The position numbers and the translations under genes were made by a program. Under the pieces are notes generated by a model, which saw only the letters and a program-made list of their open reading frames with translations, ran no database searches and had not been told where the DNA came from. From positions 1 through 9,083 of the forward strand of contig CALMYW010000378.1 in the NCBI GenBank assembly GCA_937873665.1: a stretch of 9,083 nt of DNA, given 5' to 3'. Source of the DNA: an uncultured Sphingorhabdus sp. (GTDB lineage Bacteria; Pseudomonadota; Alphaproteobacteria; Sphingomonadales; Sphingomonadaceae). Positions 1 to 5,635 of the stretch are shown one piece after another; the first letter of the stretch is position 1; each line of letters opens with the position of its first letter.

Positions 1-207
1 CTTGGCCATCAGGCACAGGCCCGTACCGTCCCACCAGACCAGCTTGATCCGGTCGCTGCGCTTTGCCCGGAACACATAGATCACCCCGGAATAGGGATCG
101 CCGCCGTACTCGGCGCCAACTAGCGCGGCCAGCGCATCCGGCCCCTTGCGGAAATCCACCGGACGCGTTGCGACCATTACGCGTGCGCCCGCACCAGGTC
201 CGATCAT
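1..207 (-). CDS. tnpB: IS66-family accessory protein TnpB (partial)
   Basis: This is the N-terminal part of the small IS66 protein TnpB (Orf2), cut by the window edge after about 69 codons; family members are usually about 115 residues. Recognisable family motifs are RPVDFRKGPDAL near the N-terminus, YSGVIYVFRAKRSDRIK, and LVWWDGTGL just before the edge. TnpB is required for transposition of many IS66 elements together with TnpA and the DDE protein TnpC; its biochemical role is not well defined. The ATG at 207-205 overlaps the TGA of tnpA (ATGA), so translational coupling is likely. This start is a little upstream of a second in-frame Met (VMVATRP), which could also be used. Confidence 0.92.
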   Translation of the reverse strand, partial: MIGPGAGARVMVATRPVDFRKGPDALAALVGAEYGGDPYSGVIYVFRAKRSDRIKLVWWDGTGLCLMAK

Positions 208-647
208 CGCGTGGCCCTGAGCGCTTCGATAACGGCGGTGATCGTGCCTACGTCGGCACCGCGGCTGATCTTCACTGCCACCCCATCGATCTCCAGTTCC
301 ACCGCGCTTGCCTTCGTGCGTCGGCGCTTCGTTGGGCGCCGGACCGGCACAGCAGCCTCATCAATCGTGGCCACCTCAACCACTGCCGGAACGAAGGTTG
401 CCATCTTCGGCGCTACCGCGCCCTGGCCTTCGAGCTGCTTGCGCAGCTCGCGCCGCCAAGTGAACAGTTGCGACGGGCTCAAACCATGCCGCCGGGCAAC
501 CGAGCAGACCGACTCACGGCCCGAAAAACTCTCGGCGAGGATCGCTGCCTTCACCTCGGGCGGCCAATCCCTTCGCCGACCCGCGCCGGTGAAGACCTCA
601 AAGCGCTGAACCCCGCTCGTGCCAGCATCATCACATGGCATCGTCAT
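204..647 (-). CDS. tnpA: IS66-family transposase accessory protein TnpA (HTH)
   Basis: This is IS66 Orf1/TnpA, a small basic DNA-binding protein of about 147 residues. The helix-turn-helix region is recognisable: RRDWPPEVKAAILAESF, then SVCSVARRHGLSPSQLFTWRREL, as in the IS3/IS66 OrfA HTH family (transposase_8-like). After it comes a basic linker (RRPTKRRRTKAS) and the conserved C-terminal VELEIDGVAVKISRGAD segment typical of IS66 TnpA. The reading frame stays open upstream to a TTG at 701, but the ATG at 647 is preferred because GGAGGG lies 11 bases before it; a second ATG at 641 is possible. Its stop overlaps the tnpB start. GC content and codon use are higher than in the central genes, as expected of an independent mobile element. 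Confidence 0.9.
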   Translation of the reverse strand: MTMPCDDAGTSGVQRFEVFTGAGRRRDWPPEVKAAILAESFSGRESVCSVARRHGLSPSQLFTWRRELRKQLEGQGAVAPKMATFVPAVVEVATIDEAAVPVRRPTKRRRTKASAVELEIDGVAVKISRGADVGTITAVIEALRATR

Positions 648-705
648 AGCACCAGCGCCCTCCATCCAATCAGGGGGCGAAGACTCGACGCTGTGCTTCA
701 AGCCG

Positions 706-732
706 GCAAGGTGGGGTTGTGGCTCCGCTTAC
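706..732. repeat. IS66 terminal inverted repeat
   Basis: On the minus strand the sequence reads GTAAGCGGAGCCACAACC inward from 732. The GTAAGC tip and the roughly 90-base distance to the tnpA start match IS66-family ends. It marks the exact junction between the element and the interrupted gene. The matching repeat is outside the window. Confidence 0.8.
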
Positions 733-1055
733 ATCGCTATGCCGCTACTGCACGAATTGCTCGCCAACTCAAAGACGCCGAACGCAAGACGGACGAAGCA
801 CTTATCGCGCTCACCGAGCTCACTACCAGCTTGCTTCGCGCTCGCCTCTCGACCGACGTGGCCCCGCATACCGGCCAAACGGCGATCATGCGGCTGATCA
901 AGGCCCAGGGTTCCTTTGTGGATGGTGGGAACAACCTTTTCCGCGTACACGACGTGATGTCGTCGATCGGTCGCGAAATGGGGGTTCTTGACGAACCCAA
1001 TTCCACTCCGGAGTTCGGCGCCGTGGATCCCGATGAGATCCAGCGAGCCGCCTAG
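733..1055 (+). pseudogene. 3' remnant of a hypothetical gene interrupted by IS66
   Basis: Immediately after the IS66 tip an open frame continues for 107 codons to a TAG at 1053-1055. The translated piece begins RYAATARIARQLKDAERK, is mostly helical and charged, and contains TELTTSLLRARLSTDV, IMRLIKAQGSFVDGGNNLF and RVHDVMSSIGREMG. It looks like the C-terminal part of a small cytoplasmic protein of unknown function. I recall similar proteins as unnamed hypotheticals in sphingomonads, but cannot check this. An apparent 330-codon frame starting at 63 is a chance fusion with the antisense strand of the IS66 genes and is not a real protein. The N-terminal part should lie beyond the other end of the IS, outside the window. 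No promoter for the remnant is evident. Confidence 0.65.
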
Positions 1056-1078
1056 ACTTGACATCGATCGGCAACCTG

Positions 1079-1097
1079 ATGGATCGAGAGATCCATG
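1079..1097 (+). promoter_or_regulatory. Hairpin burying the start codon of the 1095 gene
   Basis: Seven bases (ATGGATC, 1079-1085) pair perfectly with GATCCAT (1090-1096) around the loop GAGA, a GNRA-type tetraloop. The right arm contains the first two bases of the start codon at 1095-1097, and the loop and right arm hold the only nearby purine-rich Shine-Dalgarno-like stretch (GAGAG). In mRNA this could limit initiation. It is also a 7-bp DNA palindrome and might be an operator. Function is inferred from sequence only. Confidence 0.4.
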
Positions 1098-1562
1098 GTC
1101 GAGATGATTTGGCAGCTCAAATCGCAGCTTCAATGGCTGCTCCTCGCCGCCATCATCTCGGTCGCTCTTTGGCGTGGAGCTACTCCTGAGCGCCAGGTTG
1201 CCGCCGTCTTTGTCTTCATGTTTGTTGCTGACCGCGCCTATCATGGACTTTTCGGCAAGGGGCAATTTCTTTGGAATGCCGACCTCGGCCACATCCTGAT
1301 CGACGGCAGCGCCCTCTTCGGTTTTGTTCTCATCGCGCTGAGGGCTAACAGGGTCTATCCCATATGTCTGGCCAGCTTACAGTTAATGACAGTAGTCTCC
1401 CACATCGTTCGCGCAATAAGTCCGGCCGTCGCGAAGGGAGCCTACGCGATCCTCATCTACACCCCATCCTATCTCGAGGTGCTGGTGTTCGGTCTGGGCG
1501 TAGTTTTTCATCTGGCGAGAGCCAGAAGGTACGGCCAGTATCGGTCCTGGCGGCCCTCCTAG
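1095..1562 (+). CDS. Small integral membrane protein of unknown function (about 5 TM)
   Basis: A 155-residue hydrophobic protein with about five predicted membrane helices, near residues 12-26, 34-48, 64-83, 88-106 and 115-141, and a short basic C-terminal tail (RARRYGQYRSWRPS) that by the positive-inside rule is probably cytoplasmic. The loop between helices 2 and 3 has His, Asp and Asn residues (YHGLFGKGQFLWNADLGH). No catalytic motif or named family is recognised. The ATG at 1095 is used here; a second in-frame Met lies at residue 4. The gene is the first of three on this strand, and its 3' end overlaps the open frame of the RadC-like gene, so the two are probably transcribed together. Start-codon access may be limited by the hairpin at 1079-1097. 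The gene is real by its length and consistent membrane topology; the function is unknown. Confidence 0.7.
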   Translation: MVEMIWQLKSQLQWLLLAAIISVALWRGATPERQVAAVFVFMFVADRAYHGLFGKGQFLWNADLGHILIDGSALFGFVLIALRANRVYPICLASLQLMTVVSHIVRAISPAVAKGAYAILIYTPSYLEVLVFGLGVVFHLARARRYGQYRSWRPS

Positions 1563-2131
1563 AGCCGTTTGCCGGACCGGGCTCGGCTGAAGTGGCCTCG
1601 CACCTTCTGCTGCGCTTCGGCACTCTGGATCGCATGCTGGCAGCAACCGATGCCCAGATTATTGCAGCCTGCGAAGATGTGCCGGCGGTCGGAGAAATGA
1701 TCGCCGGTGCCAGAGCCCTGGTCCTTGCGGCTCTCCATGAAACCGTCACACGATCCCCGGTCAATTGTGCTGATCCGGCCTTTAAACGCTATCTTGCGCT
1801 AAAATTCAAAGGTCGTCCCCATGAAGAGCTGCACGCGATATTTGTTGACCAGAATCATGGATTCATCGCTGAAGAACTTGTCTCCATAGGCGATGCGGGC
1901 CGCGTGGATGCCAGAATTTGCTCCATTCTTCGAAGAGCGATCGAGCTCGGATCATCTGCGCTCTATCTGGTTCACAATCACCCCTCGAAAACTCCAAGTC
2001 CAAGTCCAGAGGACGTGAGATCTACCAAGCAAATAAGTGCAGTAGCTGAAGCGCTCGACATTCAGGTAATCGATCATTTGATCATTGCCGGGGCATCCAT
2101 GGTCAGCATGCGCGAGTTAAAGCTTCTATGA
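1364..2131 (+). CDS. radC: RadC-like JAB/JAMM domain protein
   Basis: A RadC/YeeS-type protein. Its C-terminal JAB domain has the full JAMM metal-binding signature: a Glu in FIAEELVSIG (residues 170/171, counting from 1364), then HNHPS with His204 and His206, and after seven residues SPED with Ser214 and Asp217. The N-terminal part (VLAALLEPFAGPGSAEVASHLL, then GTLDRMLAA and VPAVGEMIAGAR) resembles the helix-hairpin-helix region of RadC. RadC was once linked to DNA repair, but its role is unsettled; many copies sit on mobile elements. The start is unclear. The only ATG upstream of the homology is at 1364, which gives 255 residues and overlaps the preceding gene by 199 bases in another frame. 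RadC-like sequence begins only near 1535, and the next possible start, GTG at 1592, would cut into it. The stop overlaps the start of the next gene (ATGA), implying coupled translation. The identity is sure, the start is not. Confidence 0.85.
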   Translation: MSGQLTVNDSSLPHRSRNKSGRREGSLRDPHLHPILSRGAGVRSGRSFSSGESQKVRPVSVLAALLEPFAGPGSAEVASHLLLRFGTLDRMLAATDAQIIAACEDVPAVGEMIAGARALVLAALHETVTRSPVNCADPAFKRYLALKFKGRPHEELHAIFVDQNHGFIAEELVSIGDAGRVDARICSILRRAIELGSSALYLVHNHPSKTPSPSPEDVRSTKQISAVAEALDIQVIDHLIIAGASMVSMRELKLL

Positions 2132-2679
2132 GCAGTGCAAACAGAAAAGCAGACCTCCGATCGCATCTGCGGGACATGGGGAGGTATCTGATTGAGCTGG
2201 CCGACCAACCTGAGTTGGAAGAAGCCGATCTTCCCGCAATGCCATTTGTTTCGAGCGGGGAGTCAAGGCGATACACTGACGCCTCGCCGATCCTCGCCGG
2301 GTTTGCCGCGCGGGAATATGAGAGAAGAACCCAAAGATCGGAATACTTCAAGGCGAGTCTGTTCGCTGAGCCTGCTTGGGATATGCTGCTCGACCTGTTC
2401 GTGGCTAGGGCCAATGGGCATCGGATTTCGGTATCATCCGCATGTATCGCTTCAAAGGTCGCCAGCACTACGGCTTTGCGGTGGTTGACCATTCTTGAAG
2501 AACAAGGCTTGGTTGATCGTACCGACGACTTTCAGGACCGAAGGCGCACCTGGGTCGAGCTTTCCGATCAAGGCTACAAGGCCATGGCAGACTACCTCAG
2601 GCACAAGCATGGGCGTCGAGCGGAGACCCGACGCGATTCCAGGTCGACCATTCAGGAATTGCACGGTGAGAGTTCCTGA
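2128..2679 (+). CDS. MarR-like winged-helix DNA-binding protein
   Basis: A 183-residue cytoplasmic protein. Residues 1-75 are a charged N-terminal extension without a recognised domain. Residues 81-158 look like a MarR-type winged helix: EPAWDMLLDLFVARANGHRI, then VSSACIASKVASTTALRWL (helix-turn-helix, about 101-120), TILEEQGLVDRT, the basic wing DDFQDRRRTWVELSDQG, and a closing helix. The C-terminus is highly basic (HKHGRRAETRRDSR) and may help DNA binding. MarR-family proteins usually repress nearby genes in response to ligands; no ligand can be inferred here. The ATG at 2128 overlaps the RadC stop, so the gene probably belongs to one operon with the membrane protein and RadC. I recall RadC followed by such a winged-helix protein in other sphingomonads, but have not verified it. 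The family assignment is by motif pattern. Confidence 0.78.
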   Translation: MSSANRKADLRSHLRDMGRYLIELADQPELEEADLPAMPFVSSGESRRYTDASPILAGFAAREYERRTQRSEYFKASLFAEPAWDMLLDLFVARANGHRISVSSACIASKVASTTALRWLTILEEQGLVDRTDDFQDRRRTWVELSDQGYKAMADYLRHKHGRRAETRRDSRSTIQELHGESS

Positions 2680-2974
2680 GCCGGGATGCACGTGGCCTTG
2701 GGAAATCCTGGCCAGGGAGGCAGGCAGCCTAAGGCGTTGCATGAGAGTGGGTTAGTCCAGTTTTGACTTGCTGGCCTGCTGCCACGTCACTGCTCCTGGA
2801 AGGTCAGGAGCCTGGGGCAAGCCATGAGCCTCTCCTAGATCCACTATTGCGCTATTTTTGCCGCATGCTTGAGCCATTCCACCTCGATTTCCTTCCGTCG
2901 CATCACAATCAGCTTGCAGTCACTAACAATGATGTTAGCCCGGCCAGCTAGTTGTTTGGTGAGGGGTCGCAAAC
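2680..2974. other. Noncoding region with two perfect hairpins
   Basis: No convincing gene lies in this 295-base stretch; the open frames here are short and lack Shine-Dalgarno sites or recognisable protein sequence. It holds a 7-bp hairpin (GCTCCTG 2792-2798 with CAGGAGC 2805-2811, 6-base loop) and a 6-bp hairpin (CTAACA 2923-2928 with TGTTAG 2933-2938, loop ATGA). Neither is followed by a T-run, so they are not standard intrinsic terminators. The second lies 37 bases before the small gene at 2975 and could be a dyad operator. ACGTGGC at 2690-2696 is also complementary to GCCACGT at 2781-2787. Confidence 0.45.
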
Positions 2975-3163
2975 ATGGCTGGATCGCGCCAGTTGACGCT
3001 GAAAGAGGGGACGTTCCCGCCGTTGCCTCAGGACTGGCGCCAGGATTTGATATTCAACCTGACCAAGATCATCGCCGAACTCGATCAGCGCGGCGAGGGG
3101 GTCGCGGCTGCACATGCCCAACTTGCCCTGGACACGCTGTCCGAATGCCTTGAAGGCAAGTGA
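2975..3163 (+). CDS. Small hypothetical protein (62 aa)
   Basis: A 62-residue ORF with ATG at 2975 and GAGGGG about 10 bases upstream. The product begins MAGSRQLTLKEGTFPPLPQD, followed by a predicted amphipathic helix (DLIFNLTKIIAELDQRGEG) and a second helix (AAHAQLALDTLSECLEG). It is soluble, acidic and helix-rich, with no membrane segment or known motif. The balanced helical composition and the good ribosome site favour a real gene over a chance ORF, but no family is recognised. It stands alone, 282 bases before the diguanylate cyclase. A short GGGG/CCCC stem (3175-3178 with 3184-3187) lies just after its stop, without a T-run. Confidence 0.5.
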   Translation: MAGSRQLTLKEGTFPPLPQDWRQDLIFNLTKIIAELDQRGEGVAAAHAQLALDTLSECLEGK

Positions 3164-3271
3164 ACGATAGGGAGGGGATATAGCCCCGCCGTCGTGAGCA
3201 ATCTGTTCAAATGTCGGCACTCTGCGCGAACGACCAGCCAACGTCGCAGAGAGGGGGAGGGCTTGTCCTGA

Positions 3272-3366
3272 AGCACAGAACACCGTTTGGTCAGCAACGG
3301 GGTGCTATGCGAAATCACCCGGAGCAAATTTAGCCGGGCTTAACCGTGGTTTGTTAGCAGTGCCCC
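3272..3366 (+). promoter_or_regulatory. Candidate structured leader upstream of the GGDEF gene
   Basis: This stretch holds several complementary segments: AGCAC 3272-3276 with GTGCT 3302-3306 enclosing CCGTT 3283-3287 with AACGG 3296-3300; CCCGG 3318-3322 with CCGGG 3334-3338; and GGGGTGCT (about 3299-3306) with AGCA plus CCCC (3357-3366, with a GTG bulge). The first and last of these use the same bases, so two alternative folds are possible, as in a switching leader. The conserved core of known c-di-GMP riboswitches was not found. The transcription start is unknown, so it is also uncertain whether this stretch is transcribed at all. Confidence 0.25.
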
Positions 3367-3368
3367 GA

Positions 3369-3447
3369 ATGGCCAGACGAGATAGGCATGGGGGCGCAAT
3401 CCCGAAGCCACTTCGCTCCGCGCCGGAACTGGTTGAGGACTGGCCAT
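3369..3447 (+). promoter_or_regulatory. Long-range stem sequestering the GGDEF start codon
   Basis: ATGGCCAG at 3369-3376 is an exact 8-base complement of CTGGCCAT at 3440-3447, which contains the first two bases of the 3446 start codon. A competing pairing, GGCATG 3385-3390 with CATGCC 3445-3450, covers the same start. The Shine-Dalgarno sequence GAGGA (3435-3439) sits just outside the stem with good spacing. Control of translation is inferred only. Confidence 0.3.
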
Positions 3448-4573
3448 GCCCCAAGCTGACGCAGGAAGCACAAATTCGAGTTTCGGTTGGTTGCGAAAAC
3501 TGAGTGGCCGTTTGGCTGACGACAGCCAGGGCAATGGCCCGTGCGAAACCAGCCAGGCAATACCCAGTCGTTCGCCGTTCCAGCAAGCGCGCGCAGACCT
3601 GTTGGCGAGAATTTCGAGTTTCCTGCTCGACAATGATCTCGATGTCACAGCCGAAAATCTCACCCTTGTGCAGCGTGCCTTCTCAGGGGCCGATCTGGTG
3701 CTTGCGAGAGAACTCGCCAAGCGAGAGACGGAGCAAATGCCAATCACTCAGGATTGGCTCAATGAACTGGCCGGGGCGGAGCAAGACCCGAATGAGCAAG
3801 GCAAGTTCGAGAAGCTTGCAGCGCGCCTTGAAAGCTCGATCGATACATTTACTTCAACGACCCGCAATGCGCGCAGCGCTGCAAGCGACTACCGCAATGA
3901 ATTGGGTCGCCATGCCGAGACCGCGCAGGGCCTCCCGGTAAATTCCGAAGTCGTCGCCAATCTCGCAGCGCTTGCGACAGCCATGCTTGAGCATACTCGG
4001 CAGGTCGAAGAAGACATGAAGCGCAGCGAACGCGAAGCCGCCTCATTGCGCAAGAATCTGGAGCGAGCGCGGCGCGATGCCCAGGTTGATCATCTGACCG
4101 GTCTTCCGAACAGACGAGCGTTTGAAAGCTTGCTCGAAGTCCACTACCGCGACGCCCGCCGGGAAATCGAACCGCTCAGCGTTGCATTCTGCGACATTGA
4201 TCACTTCAAGCAGGTCAATGACACGCATGGCCATGATACAGGCGATCGGGTGATCCAGGCCATCAGTCAGGTTCTCTCACGCATTTCGAACGATAAGTGT
4301 CACGTAGCCCGGCATGGCGGTGAAGAGTTCGTGATGCTGTTTCGCGGAATGACCAAGTTTGAGGCGCAGGAAAAGCTAGACCAAGCGCGCCGGTTGCTAT
4401 CCGAGCGGCGCTTTGTCAACCGCGCGAATGACGAGCCGATCGGGCGGATTACATTCTCCGGCGGCGTAGCCGACGTTTTTGCCTATAGTGATGCACGAGC
4501 AGCGCTGCGGGCCGCGGACCAGGCGCTCTATCGCGCCAAGGATCTGGGCCGAAACCGCATTGAACTCTCCTGA
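3446..4573 (+). CDS. Diguanylate cyclase (GGDEF domain)
   Basis: A 375-residue cytoplasmic protein predicted to make c-di-GMP from two GTP. No signal peptide or membrane helix is visible. Residues 1-40 are probably disordered, about 43-175 form a helical domain of unknown function (starting FQQARADLLARISSFLLDND), and about 183-213 form a coiled coil that could drive the dimerisation needed for activity. The GGDEF domain runs from about 213 to 374: DHLTGLPNRR (from 215), metal-binding Asp250 in CDIDHFKQVND, and the active site RHGGEEF with GGEEF at 291-295, all intact. The usual product-inhibition I-site (RxxD five residues before GGEEF) is NDKC here, so feedback inhibition by that route is unlikely. 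No EAL domain follows. The ATG at 3446 has GAGGA 6 bases upstream. The gene stands alone and converges on the XRE gene, with 45 bases between their ends and no clear terminator. Confidence 0.93.
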   Translation: MPQADAGSTNSSFGWLRKLSGRLADDSQGNGPCETSQAIPSRSPFQQARADLLARISSFLLDNDLDVTAENLTLVQRAFSGADLVLARELAKRETEQMPITQDWLNELAGAEQDPNEQGKFEKLAARLESSIDTFTSTTRNARSAASDYRNELGRHAETAQGLPVNSEVVANLAALATAMLEHTRQVEEDMKRSEREAASLRKNLERARRDAQVDHLTGLPNRRAFESLLEVHYRDARREIEPLSVAFCDIDHFKQVNDTHGHDTGDRVIQAISQVLSRISNDKCHVARHGGEEFVMLFRGMTKFEAQEKLDQARRLLSERRFVNRANDEPIGRITFSGGVADVFAYSDARAALRAADQALYRAKDLGRNRIELS

Positions 4574-4618
4574 TCGGTGCCCCGAACAGACGGATAGAGC
4601 GCTGCTGTATGTGACCTT

Positions 4619-4975
4619 TCAGATTGCGAGTGAATTCTGGTCCGAGGCAAGTACCTGCCGACAGTAGGCGAGGATCTGCTCTCGTTGAATTTCAGTTGCT
4701 TGCGACCAATAGGCGATCAACTCATGTTGTGGATCTTGCGGGCTGCAGTCGAGAATTATCCCGGGAGCTACGCCGATCGCCGCGCTGATCCGTCTGAGCC
4801 ATTTGGCAGTGATCTTGCGAACGCCCTTTTCGAGAAACCAGAGTTGAGGGACCGTGGTGTGTAGCAGCTGGGCGAGATCCTTTTGCGACAGTCCCTTGGC
4901 AAGACGCCAAGCGGAGAGGTAGTTGGGCCCTCCATTGTTCTCGAGGTTGCGGACGTCCTCCTCTGACAACTCCAT
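4619..4975 (-). CDS. XRE-family helix-turn-helix transcriptional regulator
   Basis: A 118-residue protein with a Cro/C1-type HTH at about residues 18-72: YLSAWRLAKGLSQKDLAQLL, the recognition-helix region HTTVPQLWFLEKG, then KITAKWLRRISAAIGVAPG. The KWLRRI-type pattern after the HTH is common in sphingomonad XRE regulators. The C-terminal 40 residues are helical (HELIAYWSQATEIQREQILA) and may mediate dimerisation. The ATG at 4975 is preferred, with GGGAG 8 bases upstream; a GTG directly before it at 4978 is also possible and would add one residue. It is monocistronic and convergent with the diguanylate cyclase gene. It has no toxin or phage gene beside it that would point to a target; repression of its own promoter is the simplest guess. 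Confidence 0.85.
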   Translation of the reverse strand: MELSEEDVRNLENNGGPNYLSAWRLAKGLSQKDLAQLLHTTVPQLWFLEKGVRKITAKWLRRISAAIGVAPGIILDCSPQDPQHELIAYWSQATEIQREQILAYCRQVLASDQNSLAI

Positions 4976-5035
4976 CACACAACTCCCATCCTTACCCGAC
5001 CCTCAGGCACATAGTACGGATTCGGACCTGTCGCC

Positions 5036-5223
5036 ATGCCGCCGGGGGGTGCCAATCGCTTTCTACTGCCAACGCTTGTCTGGCTTGTTGCGCTCGCTTT
5101 CTCGTCTCGTTGGCAGATCCGACACTATCCCCGGGACCATTAGTTTGTCTGCTCCTTTTGGGGCTCTGGGCTGCAGTCCTGCTGCTTCACTTGGCATTTG
5201 GTCGCTTTCCAACCTGGCTCTGA
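5036..5223 (+). pseudogene. Possible frame-split small two-helix membrane protein
   Basis: The 311 bases between the XRE gene and the PilZ remnant hold no intact gene. On the plus strand, an ATG at 5036 opens a 36-codon frame (stop 5141-5143) with a hydrophobic segment FLLPTLVWLVALAF. In the -1 frame just after it, a second strongly hydrophobic segment (LVCLLLLGLWAAVLLLHLAF) runs to a TGA at 5221-5223. A -1 shift near the CCCCGGG run at 5129-5135 would join them into a protein of about 62 residues with two membrane helices separated by a basic loop (SSRWQIRHYP). It could be a frameshifted pseudogene, a programmed frameshift, two tiny ORFs or coincidence. No family is recognised, and no strong Shine-Dalgarno site precedes the ATG. 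Confidence 0.3.
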
Positions 5224-5289
5224 CGCCGGTTTGTCATCGCACCGACGCCAAGGCGGCATTTCTCTCTGCCCCCGGGGCAGCACCGCGGT

Positions 5290-5607
5290 TCACAGTAATC
5301 TAGCAACAAGCGCAGGTTTGTTCCTGCGCAGGAAGGCCGCGTGACTCTGGGACATGGTCGTGGTGAATTCTATGCCCACGATTGGGCCATCCTGCGTTCG
5401 CACAATACCACAAACCACCAAATGGCCCTGGCACTCGATACCTATGAACTGCCCAGGTTTGAACTGACCGGCTTCGGCGTTGATCGAGCACCCCATTATC
5501 CAGAGATTGGCCAACTGCATAATTGGTGCTCCAAGGATGCTTCAAGCCACTGTACAGCAGATCTGCCTGCCTTGGCGCTCTCCAGATGTGGGCCGCTCGA
5601 TAGGCAT
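5290..5607 (-). pseudogene. PilZ-like domain gene interrupted by an in-frame TGA
   Basis: Reading from an ATG at 5607 through a TGA at 5544-5542 to the stop at 5292-5290 gives about 104 residues, the usual size of a stand-alone PilZ domain, a c-di-GMP receptor. After the TGA the sequence has a PilZ-like C-terminal pattern: NLWIMGCSINAEAG (compare the PilZ (D/N)xSxxG motif), then FKPGQFIGIECQGHLVVCG, GIVRTQDGPIVGIEF and HAAFLRR. Before it lies ERQGRQ, with Arg11 and Arg14 about 20 residues upstream of Asn34, close to where PilZ keeps RxxxR. The motifs are imperfect: RxxR, and Trp in place of the Ser. The TGA could come from an Arg CGA by one C-to-T change. Alternatively a 76-residue protein starts at the ATG at 5520 and lacks the arginine arm. 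The gene follows the 5636-6247 gene by 28 bases on the same strand. PilZ identity is probable, not certain. Confidence 0.5.
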
Positions 5608-5635
5608 GAGTTCGAGCGCAGTTCCGATCCCAGCT

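Larger units (their letters stand above)
1..732 (-). mobile_element. IS66-family insertion sequence, one end (partial)
   Basis: The minus strand carries tnpA followed by tnpB in the usual IS66 order, with overlapping stop and start codons. The element ends at 732 with a terminal inverted repeat that reads GTAAGCGGAGCC inward on the minus strand, the typical IS66-type GTAAGC tip. The large DDE transposase gene (tnpC) and the opposite end lie left of position 1 and are not visible. The 8 bases after the tip, 733-740 (atcgctat), are the expected target duplication, because IS66 elements usually duplicate 8 bp. The second copy would be beyond the left edge. Confidence 0.9.

Noticed and set aside
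63..1055. A 330-codon plus-strand open frame
   Set aside because: Its first two thirds are antisense to IS66 tnpB and tnpA; only the part after 732 is likely to be a real coding remnant.
2792..2811. An intrinsic terminator after the RadC/MarR-like operon
   Set aside because: The stem is strong but no T-run follows on either strand.
2763..2951. A 62-codon plus-strand ORF in the gap after the MarR-like gene
   Set aside because: No Shine-Dalgarno site and no recognisable protein pattern; it overlaps hairpins and is probably chance.
3272..3447. A classic c-di-GMP riboswitch upstream of the GGDEF gene
   Set aside because: The conserved GEMM-I and GEMM-II core sequences are not present; only generic stems are seen, so no class is claimed.
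4923..5303. A 126-codon plus-strand ORF overlapping the XRE gene
   Set aside because: It starts antisense to a clear XRE coding region and has Ser/Pro/Leu-rich composition typical of a shadow frame.
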